Source of the DNA: Phoronis australis
Taxonomy: Eukaryota > Phoronida > Phoronidae
Reading direction: 5' to 3'
Assembly: GCA_002633005.1 (NCBI GenBank)
Contig: NMRA01000606.1
Location: 206,301-235,025 of the forward strand
DNA length: 28,725 bases
Notes under the pieces: generated by a model
What the model was told of the DNA's origin: nothing
What the model saw: only the letters and a program-made list of their open reading frames with translations
Databases searched by the model: none
Made by a program: the position numbers and the translations under genes
Shown: piece after piece, positions 1 through 12,800 of the stretch
How positions within the stretch are numbered: the first letter of the stretch is position 1
Layout of the letters: every line of letters begins with the position of its first letter

Positions 1-640
1 TACTGATTACTTTTCCCAAAACGGATTTTAACCGTTCAGCTACTGCCGAAGAAGCCAATTTATATGTCACATTGAGCAAGGATATGGGTCTCCAGTTTTT
101 CAAATAATGTTTACTTTTATCTGCTCCCTTAGGGATGCAGGTGATCACTCCCTCTTTCTGTGTTGAGGATAATTGGCCAACAGCAAAACCTGTATTAAGT
201 GAGCGAACAACGAAATGTCCAATGTAAGCCCAAAAAAATTTCAAAAATTCCACTGAAAAACCATCAGAGCCTGGGCTTTTGTTGTTTTTCATTTTTTTCA
301 AGCATTGTGTGACTTCTTCATATGTAAGAAGACCTTCTAATTTTTCTTTTTCTGTCTCATTCATCTTGGAGACACAAATATTATCAAGAAGAGTTTTTAA
401 AGATGTATTGTTAGTCTGTCTATGTTTGTATAGATTTTCATAAAAAGTTTTGGTTTCCTGAAAAACCTCTTCTTCACTATTGGTTTTAGTATTGTCAGAT
501 TTCCACAAAAAAGGCATAAACTTACTTGTGTAATGCCTATTTTCCAAGTGAAGAAAATATTTGGAAGGCTTTTCACCTTCTTCAATCCATCTTGCTCTCG
601 ACCGAAAACTTGCTCCCGAAGTACAGTCAGTTTGAAAGAT
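1..640 (-). mobile_element. L1/Tx1-group LINE reverse transcriptase fragment
   Basis: Read on the - strand from about 625 down to 1, one frame without a stop gives RARWIEEGEKPSKYFLHLEN, then NNKSPGSDGFSVEFLKFFW, GVITCIPKG and NWRPISLLNVTYKLASSAVA. These are the pre-fingers and first RT motifs of L1/Tx1-type non-LTR retrotransposons. The catalytic motifs would lie beyond the window start. The open frame suggests a fairly recent insertion. The fragment lies about 75 bp upstream of the TRAF2-like start, in its promoter or a 5' UTR intron, in antisense orientation. Confidence 0.85.
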
Positions 641-663
641 TTGTGTTGTGTTGTGTTTTTGTA

Positions 664-715
664 GAAATTCAGCAAAGTTACCAAATTCTGTCCTTGTGAA
701 ATCAACAAAAAGCAG
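664..715 (+). other. Putative 5' UTR part of exon 1
   Basis: A T/G-rich tract ending in TTTTTGTAG at 655-663 looks like a 3' splice site, so the first coding exon may begin at 664 with a 52-nt leader before the ATG at 716. An upstream non-coding exon would then lie outside the window and the LINE fragment at 1-640 would sit in the first intron. The alternative is a promoter or transcription start in this region; no TATA box was recognised. Confidence 0.35.
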
Positions 716-897
716 ATGGCTGTTCCAGACTTGTCGTCCAAGGACAAGGCAGCACGGAAGGGATTCCCGCCCAACATTTTCATTCAGAAAATCGAGGACA
801 AGTACCTGTGTAGCCATTGTCGTCATGTCCTTCGTGAACCTATGCAGAGCTTTTGTGGCCATCGCTACTGCAAGAGATGTGCTGAGAACTTTCAAAG
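716..897 (+). CDS. TRAF2: TRAF2-like exon 1: start codon and most of the RING finger
   Basis: Starts at ATG 716 (MAVPDLSSKDK) and ends at donor GTGAGC at 898, leaving phase 2. It carries the first six zinc ligands of a C3HC4 RING: C32 and C35 (CSHC), then C47, H49, C52 and C55 (CGHRYCKRC). The RING is the E2-binding, ubiquitin-ligase-type module of TRAFs. The upstream ATG at 648 lies in another frame that does not encode the RING, so 716 is chosen. Confidence 0.92.
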
Positions 898-3800
898 GTG
901 AGCTTTGTTGGAAATGAATGACGTTTTGTTGGTTTTTGTGTTCTTGATTTTTTACTTTTGGAGGTATTTGGTATGTTAACTGTTGATGTGTAAACCTTGT
1001 TGGCAGAGGGAGTTTATGAGGAACAGTGGTGCGATTGTCATTGTATATGTTGAATGTCGGAATACACTCAAATTACATGCAATCCTGGACCCCCTTCGAA
1101 GAAAATTGACTTGGCTAAGACAAGTCTTAAATTTGTTTCAAGACCATTTCAAGAAAGACATGTTACGTTTGACATAAGTTATTGCCTCAAGTTTTGTCTT
1201 AATTTTGACTATCTTACCAGATGTGAAAGTTTCAAATTTGTGGAGCTGAGACGAATAATAGACAAGTAAAAAAAGGAACTTATGTCAGTTTCTTGGAATA
1301 ACCCCTTGCTCTTTACTACAAACGTGTGAAACACGTCAGTATTCGAAATAACCTGTGAATGTTAGTCCTTGAGTGTCACAAAGCTGACTCTGATAGAAAT
1401 TGTGATAAGATTGTGACCTTGTTCAAGGTAAAGATAAGCTGCAAGTCCTTAACATGAACAAAAAACTTTTATAGCTGTGGTCTAACGTGTGTGGAATGAG
1501 TTGGCATTCAGCCCACAGTATTGCGTGCCTGTTGTTATCGGCGTGTGTGTGTGAGTCTGAGTCTGAGTCTGTGTACTTTGAACTTGGTGTCATTCATAGA
1601 TTGTGTATGCTCACATTGTTTCGACACTACAAGAGGCTCTATCAAGCTGTCAAACAAAAAGCCTAGTTTTGTTTTCACTGAAGTTTGTGTTTATTAAAGG
1701 CTGCTACCTAACTACACTGACCTCATATTCATATACATGCACGTGTACATATGCGGGCTATTTTTCGCTGTGTATTTGTTCATTGCACTTATTGCTTGAT
1801 GATGAGACATGCAGTCTCGAAATATAGCTAGTGTTTACATTTGTTTGTTTGTTATGTCTCTTGGTGTTTTACTACTTACCTGCACACCTTAGGAAAGGAG
1901 TCTGTTCCGAAACTACGAACGCACCAGTATCAATGTTGCAAACAAAAGGTCTAGTGTTTTTAACAAAATATGTATTATTTCAATGATGAATGCTTGTTTT
2001 AATTCTCTTACAATAACCCTTTACCTCTGCTAAAAGAATTCAAAATTAAATTAAGGTGTTGTTGCATACCAGCCCAGCCTTCGGTGTACTGTGTTGTCCT
2101 GGGAAACACTACCACCATTTAAAACTATTCCAAAACTTGCAACTTCTTGATAAATAAATGAGTGTAACAGGCTAATTATATTGCGTACACTCCATGTTGT
2201 GAGATAGCAGCGGGATAAACCAATTTCTCTGTCGGCATGTGGTGAAGACCTATAATTCAAACTATGGCCGTAGGTGTAACTAATGGGCTATTGGATATAT
2301 TCACCAGAATGTGATAACGAGAAACGACAATACTTCATTTTGTCTCCTGAATAGAATGACAGTAGAAAGTAGTTCATCAGTATGAGGTCCCACTAATGTA
2401 CTTGCTCAAAAGCCATGTCCACAGCTTTGGCAGTATGTGTGTTACATCGTGGAATAAACCCTTTAATAAGGTACCAAAAGGCCAAAATGCTCTTGTTTGC
2501 CTAGGAAATGACAAATCTCCCTATACTTTAAAATTATTGCATAGGTTTTTAAACTCGCTGAAGGTAAGTCATACTTGTTCCAACAAAATTTGATGCTGTT
2601 ACCAGTCAAAGCAGGTTCTGGAGAAAAATGGGCTAGACCCCTCTCGGCACTAACGCCACCTATTTTTTGTGAGAGAGCCCATAATGTTTTGCATATTTCA
2701 TGTTGAATAATTACAGTGCTTTATCTTTTTTTAGTCAAACACAGTGTCCCATATGTGCAAAGGAAGACGTTGAAGATGAGGCTAGTCTCTTGTCTATCGA
2801 AACGGTAATGTGACTGCACCCATCACTAGACACTAAGTAATTGTTATATGCAATGTGTTGACTCTACACAATGCAGCTCTGTCCTTAGCAAACAATGTCA
2901 CAACAGGACGGATGTTTTATCAGCTGCCAACCTATGGTCTACTGAACACTTTCAGGCTGTTATATATTGCTGTAGGTCACTGCCATTGTTATTCTCATTT
3001 TTTATTTGCGTTGCTGTAATTGGATAAGCAACAGTTGTCTGTAGACCAACATGGATCATTTCATTAAGTGTTGGCTCTGTTGTGTTGCCCATGATGTATT
3101 GCCCTGCTATCACCATAAGAAGTCTATTTACCATCCCAGTGTTCTCCACATTGTAAATTCCAAACTCCAGGCAACTATTTAGTAGCAGTTGTTGACATTG
3201 TGTCATTTCTAATCATAACCATGGGTGTGCTGGAGGTATTTATATATGGTTTAAAACTGCACACTGCACTGGTGTGACCTACTTTTTAGACACTTCAAAG
3301 TTTAGCTACCAATATATCTCATAATTCCTCCAAAGCATTTGACAGACCCAGAGCATCAAACAAAAGATTATAAGTTCTTTTAATAATATCAATGCCGATT
3401 TTATTATCAATTAGACATATTAAATACTACTAACATGAGTTCTGATGTGACCTAGTTTTTAGTGACACCTGTTGTAAAGTTGAATAAGCTCATAAAAGCT
3501 CTAACTTGCCACTAGATGTCAGTCAAAATTAGAATTGTCTTTATTAAGCCAATTAAATTGTTTCTTTACAGATTGACTTGCAAAATTTTAAAGTTAGAAT
3601 GACAAAGTAAATTAGACATTTGATTAAGCAAGCTAGATGACTCCATGAAATTTTTTTTATTTAAAGATTTTTGCAGATTTTATTAATGATATTTTAAACT
3701 CTTGTAGTGTCATACAAAGTTATACATATAGTGTTGACTGCCTCCAACATTCTGTAATGGGCTTGATGTTGGTTAATCAGGCCCTGCTTTAGTGTCGAGG

Positions 3801-6800
3801 GCTGAAATGCCAAGCCAGGCCAAAAGTTCAAACCTGACGCAGCACCGACACAGCAAAATCCAAACTCTTACAGCGGCAAAATCCAAACTCTTACAGCGGC
3901 AAAATCCAAACTCTTACAGCGTCAAGTTAAAACAGGTCGTGGTGAACACTGCATCCATTACTGTCCAATGAATACAAATTATATAGAGTATATTCCATTA
4001 ATACTTGGACAGGAGTGTTAGGTCTGTTGACGAAAACCAATATTTCTAGAAAGAAGTCGACTGGATTGTCAAAAGCTTGCAACTATGGAATTTACATACT
4101 TTCCTGGGTTGTCTCAAACTCATTCTTCCAGCTGAGAACCATCTATTCTCAACTCAAGTTGGAGAGAATTGTAAGAATGCCGATGTCGGATGTTGTCGGC
4201 AAAAATTTGGTCCACCGTTCATGACACGGAAATTTGCGATTCATTGACAGGGCCCGGTAGTATCACCACCATACGGGTCTGGATTATCTGTCGTATCTGC
4301 GTCTGAGTCAACTCAGTATCCAAAATATCTCTCAGTTTTCAAAATAATCCTTAGCAGTCCTTCTACGCCTTCCCGCGGCAGACGACATTTATAAGTATGT
4401 CGAATGCGCATGTCAATCGGTAATGGAAGCCAGGATAGAGTTCAGTAACGTAAGGACCTTGCAAGAAAAACAAGACTCTGCGAGATTATGGGAGATATCA
4501 CCATATATTTTCAACGAGAACAATTTCTCACAGCGAGACATATATTTTGAACCTTACTCAGTGACGTCACTAGGCAATGACCATCGCCTCTGTTGGCCCG
4601 AACCAGAGGCGATGCAGAGGCTATAGGCGCTCTGTACGCCGGAAGCTTTTCGGCGAATTATGCCTCGCACCGACTAAACCATCAAAGTCGCGTTGTTATA
4701 AATACCTTTTGCGCATAGAGGAACACTTTAGGAGGTTGTCGATGTGTTTAATTCCGTCCAACTCGTGTGCGACGTTTGCGGTTTCGGGGGAGTAGTTCTG
4801 ATATTTGAGACAGCTAGTGACATCACTGGATAAAAATTCAATTATGTATCTTGCGGTGATAAATTGTAGCCGAAATCACGTGCTCTCATTGAAACCACAT
4901 TGTAATATTTCGCGTAATCTCACAGTCTTGTTTACCAAACATGGTCCTTACGTCATTGAACTCTAACCTGGCTCCGTTACCTATTGACATGCGCACTCTA
5001 CTACATACTTACTAATGTAGTCTACCGCATAGAAAGACTGCTAAAAATTATCTCAAAAACTGAGAGATGTTTCAGATGGTGGCCATACTACTGGGCTCAG
5101 TCAACAAATCGCAAATATCCATGCCACGAACGGTCGATCGAATTTTTGCTGCCCGACAACATCCAACATCAGCATTCTTGCAGTTCGCTCTAACTTGAGA
5201 ATAGATAGTTCTCAGCTGGAAGAATGAGTTTGTGACAATCCTGAAAATTATGGGAATGCCACAGTTGCAAACGTTAAAAAATTCAGTTGATCTTTATCAA
5301 GAAATATTTGTTGTCATCAACTGGTCCATCACTCCCCTCCATCTAAATGGAAAATGCACATGAATCATTTTATTTACTCTACCCAATTTGTATTCATGAT
5401 GCAGGACTTGCATATTGTGCAGATTTTGCAATAATTCTGGCAGGAGTATTGAATATAGGACTGCTGTGCAAAACATTAGACAGAGAGAAAATGTAGACTC
5501 TGCTATCAAGATATAAAAATGGGAATAGGTTCACCAAGACACTTCACTCGGAATGTCTACTTCATGGGAAAAGGTTACCTCTATCCTATGTAAGACTTTT
5601 TGGAACGAGTTGAGGTTGACACAACAAGTATTGAGTAAAATATTTCTGCATACTGTTTCAAACACATCTGGGTAGACTTCCATTTCAAAGTCATTGACAC
5701 AACAAATAGTTTCTGTGATATGTTTGTAAATAAGTCCACTGCCACTTTTTAAAAATAAACAAGTTGAACAAACACAGTTATTTGTTTGCATTGCTGCGCA
5801 TTACTGTTGAAGTGCGTGGGTAAAAATAAGGCATAGACTAGCCTACCGAGAGTATTGACTGCCGCGCGGTTGCGGCGTGTTTGTTGCAGTTTTTAAGAAT
5901 GCCACCGATTTTAAGATGTGGAGAACACTGATTATAATAACTCAATACATTTATAATGACTGAGCATCTTTCAAAATAATTAGCAAATTATTTTGCTGTC
6001 AATCTTCTAAAATCCTACACAAAATATAGAAAATTGTAACGAATCATTGCAGTGTTCTCCACGACCACTTTTAACGTGTCGCAGCGTCCTGTTTTGCCGA
6101 ACGTGTGTCCTGTTTAAATGTCCCGCGTCCTGTTTAAAAATTTCACGACCGCTTTAAAAATTTTGCGACCGGTTTAAAAAATAGAGATCAGTTCGTAAAA
6201 AAGGCGTCGTCATTGTTAATAAGGTCTTTACTGGTTCAACTTACGCCATAGCCCTTTGAAACTAAATAAAGGCTCCGTGGTCAGTTCCCAAAAGCCAAAC
6301 CCAGTCTGCCGCTAGAGTGAGATCCGTAAATAGGCTTTCGACAACTGACCACTTTGCCTTCATTCAGTTGCAATGGGCTGTGGCCAGTTGCTGTCAAGCA
6401 TAATTTGAGCCAATGAAGACCTTATTAACAATGATGACCCGTTGCAGAATTTTTAAACAGGATGCGGGACATTTAAACAGGACGCGTGTTTCTGCCAAAC
6501 AGCATGCTGCGAAATGTTAAAAGCGGTTGTGGAGAACACTGATGATCCATGAGCATTAGTGCCTTACGTCTTAGTGGAAAGTTGATTGACAAGACCTCAT
6601 TTCTCATCTTAAATAAATAACTATTTGGAAAAAAAACATCGGAGTTTAAGCTTCACAAATTTTTTGATTTATTTATAGATGTTTCCGGACAATGCCATCA
6701 GACGAGACTTGAATCGGTTGGACGTAAAATGTCCCATCAAGCATTGCGACTGGAAGGGAAAATACAAAGATTACATTGTAAGATGCTTAAACTGTTATTG

Positions 6801-9800
6801 ATGTGTGTGCTAGGAATATTATAAGGATGGCACAGTAAGCACTACTTGGATTCTCATGAGGATGTTTCAAGTTGTCAGCTGAATGAATTCATTGATTCTT
6901 TTTCTGCTCCCATGCATGGATATTTGGGGGAGTATTGCCATCATCTCTGTCCGCCATTTGTTTGTCTGGCTTTCTGGCGGATGCAGCTGTATCTGCTTAA
7001 CCCCCGTGCACGATGTACTTGAAAATTGACTCCAGGTGGAAATTTATTTTTGCACGTTTTCACAAGGGGTTCAGTTTCGATTTCCTCATATTTGATTTCC
7101 AATTTGTATGAAGGCTATCGTCAAAGAAAGTACAGCTAGATACCACTTAGCCAGCCAGCTAGCTGTATGAACATTATCGTCAAAATACAGCTTGGTACTA
7201 CTGTGTGTTGAACTCCGTTAGAACTCGAAATTTCTCACAGCCCAGGTAGTTCTGCTCATCACCTCGTAAAACGTATATGAGCATATAGCGCTAATGACCG
7301 GCGTGGGTGCATGCAAAATCTGGGAGTCAACCGACAACACTCACCTTTTCTGTTGCAGTCGTTGAAGTGAAAAACAATCTAATAATAGTGCGCCTTGTGT
7401 AACAAAGAAGTCTGTTGTTGCTTTGAAAACAGTACAAACATGACACGCACATGCCCCATTTCCTAAAATTTTGCGGTGCATCTTGGGAGGTGATGACAGC
7501 TTCCCAGCAGCTAAATTTGTTCTGAAATTCTGTTTGCTGGTATTAACATGCAATAATATGATACCAGTTCCGATTTCGTGTGACATGTATGCAACCTCGT
7601 GGAAGAGAAGAACAGATGATTAAAGAATCCGGAAAAAAGAAACTGGCTAAGAGGTGATGGTGCCGAAAGCTAACCAAAAGGACTCGACTGGATTTGGCCC
7701 TGTGTCTCCTAATAACAGCATTGCCAAGATTTTGAGTGACTGCTTAACTTACCAATTAGAACGTAGCATTCTTGACACACCTTCGTTTCCAAGCTGCCAT
7801 TTTACCCAACAAACAATACATTGTCGAGTAAAACTTATTGTCTGCATTATCGGGTGTCACGAGACTTCTCGCAAGGGGGCTGAGCTTGCGATTGGTCAAT
7901 TAAGAGTCTGCAGGTCACCTCACTGATATATAATAAAGATCTGCATTTCGTCTTCCACAGGAGCATGAAGTGAAGTGTGAGTATATGTTGGTAGCGTGCC
8001 CCCAGGGCTGTGGAGAGAGTGTGATGGTGAGGGACCGCGACTACCATATGGCGGCTCTGTGTTCCATGAGGAAGGACAATTGCAAAGAATGTGGCGCTAA
8101 TGTGGCCGTTGCTGAGCTGAAGAGCCACCTGGAGGTCTGTCCAAAAGTGAAGATGAAATGTTCGGGATGCGGACGAGACATCCAACGAGACCAGGTAGGA
8201 TTTTTATGCGCCCACATATTGATATGTGGACGCATTATGCCGTCATCTCCGTCCGTCCGGGTGGCGTCCTTACGGCGTCTGTCCGGCGTCTGCTCCTCTA
8301 TCTCCAAAACCGATTAACGTATGTTCATGAAATTTGCAGATGTGTTCCTTTCATAGATGGGACGGCATGAGCAAAGTTTTGGACGGATCCGACTACGGGT
8401 GTGCCCTCTAGTGGCAGTTTAGTTTTTTACGTTTAACTATGTATCTTCAAAGGTCCTCAACATATTTTCACAAAATTTGGTATATAGGCATCTATTAGTG
8501 AGGCAACGGTATCCACCATTTTTGGATGGCTTCGACGTAGTTTGCGCCACCTATTGACCATTTTTACTGTTTGAGTTTCATTTTTTAGCGTCCACCCCTC
8601 TATCAACCAAACCGCTCTAAGCATGTTTATGAAAATTGGCATGTTTGTTTTTCCTATGGAGAGGACAGTTGACCATGATTTTCCGACCACTTTGATTACT
8701 GTGGCGCCTCCTAGTGGCAGTTTTTTTATGCGCCTATAGCTGTATTTCCTAAACCAGTCATCAGCCCAGTGGGCATCACTTAACTTGTGCAGAGAGACCA
8801 AGGAGAATTTTCCCAACGTGATCGAACCAAAAGGTTCAAAAAGCCTACTGAGTCTAGATAGATTGGGTATAAGACACGTCATTCAAATTTTGACGGGACA
8901 CTGTAACCTAGCCCGACACAGACACATTACTGGGCATATGGGGAGCCCTTAGTGTCCCGAGTGTGGTACTGACATAGAATCTCCTAAACACCTGGTAGAG
9001 TCTTGCCCAGCTTTTTATAGGCTAAGGAGCAACCTACTGGATGGCACTGTTACATGCCTACAACATATAGTGCATGGCAACAAATGGAAACGTCTGTCTG
9101 TTTTCCTAAAGCAGACTGGCAGACTTGAAAACTTTCTTCACGAGGAGCCATAATTGGGGTCTTGTGCCTTTGCTCAGGTGTTTTGTGCAATGGGCCCAAC
9201 AATGAGGCCTGCGCAGGTCTGATGCACCGCAAATGACATCAGACCACCTGCACTGTTTTTTTTTTAATTAATGATAATGACAATGGTATAGTAATAAGTA
9301 TAAGTAATAATTTATTAATTATACTTATAATAACAATAGTAATCATTGTAATAATAGTAATTGTAATAGTAATTACAACAATATTGATTTTGACAATAAT
9401 AATAATTACTGTTATTACTATTATGATCATGAAGTCAGCCTGCACAGATGTATGATTGCTTCTGTATGTTGCTGTAGATGTCTGCTCACCAAGATCCAGT
9501 GAAGGGGAGCTGTAGCCGCCAATACGCCCCGTGCGTGTACGGTTGCAAAGATATGGTATGTCCACTTCTCACCAGAGAAAGCATGTGTTATGGACGTAAT
9601 TTGTTGTTTAATATTGGCTGAAAAGATATGGTAAGACCTCTTCTCTTCATGGAAGACTTGTCGTATGGAAGTAGGATTTTTAATATGGGCTGCAGACATG
9701 AGGTATGCACACTTCTCTCACCAGGGAGAAAGTGTCTCATGAAAACAGTTTGTTGTTTAATAAAGACTATTGCTTGCCTCGATTTTGATAATTTTTCGAT

Positions 9801-12800
9801 ATTTCTTGAGTAGGGTGCATTATCTTTCCGATGATAGTAACATATTTTTTCAAAACAAAAAAAAAATTTGTTCAACCGCCCTAGTACAGGTTGTACTACA
9901 GGGTGGGACATAGTGTGTTTGGAAAAAAAGCGTGGGTGGTAGTAGGGTGAGACAAAGTGCAGGTGGTACTACAGGGTGGGATGGAGTACAGGTTGTACTA
10001 CATGGTGGGATGGAGTGCAGGTGGTACTACAGGGTGGGATGGAGTGCAGGTGGTACTACAGGGTGGGATGGAGTGCAGGTTGTACTACAGGGNNNNNNNN
10101 NNNNNNNNNNNNNNNNNNNNNNNNNNNNNNNNNNNNNNNNNNNNNNNNNNNNNNNNNNNNNNNNNNNNNNNNNNNNNNNNNNNNNNNNNNNNNNNNNNNN
10201 NNNNNNNNNNNNNNNNNNNNNNNNNNNNNNNNNNNNNNNNNNNNNNNNNNNNNNNNNNNNNNNNNNNNNNNNNNNNNNNNNNNNNNNNNNNNNNNNNNNN
10301 NNNNNNNNNNNNNNNNNNNNNNNNNNNNNNNNNNNNNNNNNNNNNNNNNNNNNNNNNNNNNNNNNNNNNNNNNNNNNNNNNNNNNNNNNNNNNNNNNNNN
10401 NNNNNNNNNNNNNNNNNNNNNNNNNNNNNNNNNNNNNNNNNNNNNNNNNNNNNNNNNNNNNNNNNNNNNNNNNNNNNNNNNNNNNNNNNNNNNNNNNNNN
10501 NNNNNNNNNNNNNNNNNNNNNNNNNNNNNNNNNNNNNNNNNNNNNNNNNNNNNNNNNNNNNNNNNNNNNNNNNNNNNNNNNNNNNNNNNNNNNNNNNNNN
10601 NNNNNNNNNNNNNNNNNNNNNNNNNNNNNNNNNNNNNNNNNNNNNNNNNNNNNNNNNNNNNNNNNNNNNNNNNNNNNNNNNNNNNNNNNNNNNNNNNNNN
10701 NNNNNNNNNNNNNNNNNNNNNNNNNNNNNNNNNNNNNNNNNNNNNNNNNNNNNNNNNNNNNNNNNNNNNNNNNNNNNNNNNNNNNNNNNNNNNNNNNNNN
10801 NNNNNNNNNNNNNNNNNNNNNNNNNNNNNNNNNNNNNNNNNNNNNNNNNNNNNNNNNNNNNNNNNNNNNNNNNNNNNNNNNNNNNNNNNNNNNNNNNNNN
10901 NNNNNNNNNNNNNNNNNNNNNNNNNNNNNNNNNNNNNNNNNNNNNNNNNNNNNNNNNNNNNNNNNNNNNNNNNNNNNNNNNNNNNNNNNNNNNNNNNNNN
11001 NNNNNNNNNNNNNNNNNNNNNNNNNNNNNNNNNNNNNNNNNNNNNNNNNNNNNNNNNNNNNNNNNNNNNNNNNNNNNNACTACAGGGTGGGACAGAGTGC
11101 GCGTGGCACTACAGGGTGGTACAGAGTGCGCGTGGCACTGCGGGTGGGACAGAGTGCTCGTGGCACTACGGGGTGGGACAGAGTGCTCGTATCACTACGG
11201 GGTGGGACAGACTGCGCGTTCTACTACAGGGTGGGACAGAATGGGGGTGGTATTAGAGGGTGGGAAAAACTGAGTGGTACTACAGGGTGTTTCGAACTGG
11301 ATGGCGCTACATTGTGGGACAGAATGTTGTTGCTATTACAAGGTGGGACAGATTGTCTTCTCTAGAGGTGGGAGCCTATCAAGGCTGAGTGGTCCTCTCA
11401 TTAAGACTGTATTTTAATTCACTAGTCATGGATGTTTTAGATCAAGTCAGATAATGTACAGTCCCACAACAAGAAATGTGTCGTACAGCATGTTGAGTCC
11501 CTCCTGGAACGCTTGCGCGCAGCTGAGGAGTCAGGTGCCTTCACGGAAGGGGGCGCTTCTGCATCAGCGACCATTGCAAGTGCACCTGCGGAGAGCAAGG
11601 TGGTTAGCAGACGTATTGAAGAAATGACTGAAACTGTGCGTCAGCTGCAGTCACATGTGGAGAATATGGCAGTGAGTAATAAGGGCTGTTTCATATGGGG
11701 TGGGGGGTGGCGGAGCGTGGTAGTTTTATTTATCCTTCTTGTTGCCTGTGTATACTAACTGTCCTCCAAATGGCTTGTAAAATGTGCAATACTTGAAGGT
11801 ACAAACAACTAAGGCTGATCATTTGTCCTTGGGTTGTGGTTAATACGCTAAATGTCGGGATGAATTAGAGTATTCATTAACAGAATGGTGTAATTTTGGT
11901 GAAATATTGGCCATCTTGTAGAAACAGTTAAATGTAAAATGCAACTGATGTGCAGAATAAAAACTCCAGACATTATGCAGAAGGCAAAACTATCATAATG
12001 AATGGGGTGTGCCGCTTTGATAACATTGTCTCTATTGCATAAGAATTCAGATACATGTCCAATACTTTGACATTTTGTTTTGATGACTACATGTTGACCT
12101 GACTGCTGTCTCCTTATGTCAGGCTCCGTCTAAGGGCGCATCCAAGGGTCTGCTGAGTGCTTTGTCTGGTCTGTCAGGATCAGATCCAAAGTACCATGTG
12201 TTGGAAACAAAGATATCCTCCTTGAACGGTAAGTATGGGATGATGGCTGTGATTTGAGAGTGTTACTCTGCATGTGTAACTTGTAATGCGTAGTATGTTC
12301 TGGTAGGCCAAAGTGAGGCTAAATATATGCTTAAAAATTATCATTTTTAGTTGCCTTTATTTATTTATAAATACGAGAGACTTCTACACCAGGCATTTCT
12401 CTTAAATTCTGTGTTTGTTTAGAGGCCGGGCACTAGAACATCTAACAAAATCTGCCTAGGTTTGGTCATGTTGGCAATAATGCGTTGTCTGTAGAGGTAG
12501 TCCCAATCAGAAGAAAGAGGCATCAGTGGTGCTTTGAGAATTGAAGAGAGTTGTGGTTGAACGAGACTGTACAGTATTTAGTTGGCCCTAACATTATTTC
12601 GTAATTTATTTATTGAGGTTGTTGCGTGGCTCTAACTTAGCTGTATTCTCTTGACATCCTTCCAGCCATCATGTCAGCAATGCACCAGGATTTAGAGCGA
12701 GTTGATCGTGTTATGGCCGCACATGAGGACCAGCGGCGAAAGGAACGCGACGATCTGGCGAAGATGCAATCTAACATTGCGAAGATGGAGCGGGACTTGG

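Noticed and set aside
648-917. Upstream ATG frame overlapping exon 1.
   Set aside because: It reads the RING exon in the wrong frame; the ATG at 716 gives all RING ligands.
8457-8882. A 141-codon - strand frame.
   Set aside because: It spans the degenerate repeat and the antisense of LINE copy 1; no domain.
9932-11365. Three overlapping frames of 426-477 codons across the gap.
   Set aside because: They arise from the 29-bp minisatellite, which is stop-free in all frames, plus 986 N read as unknown residues.
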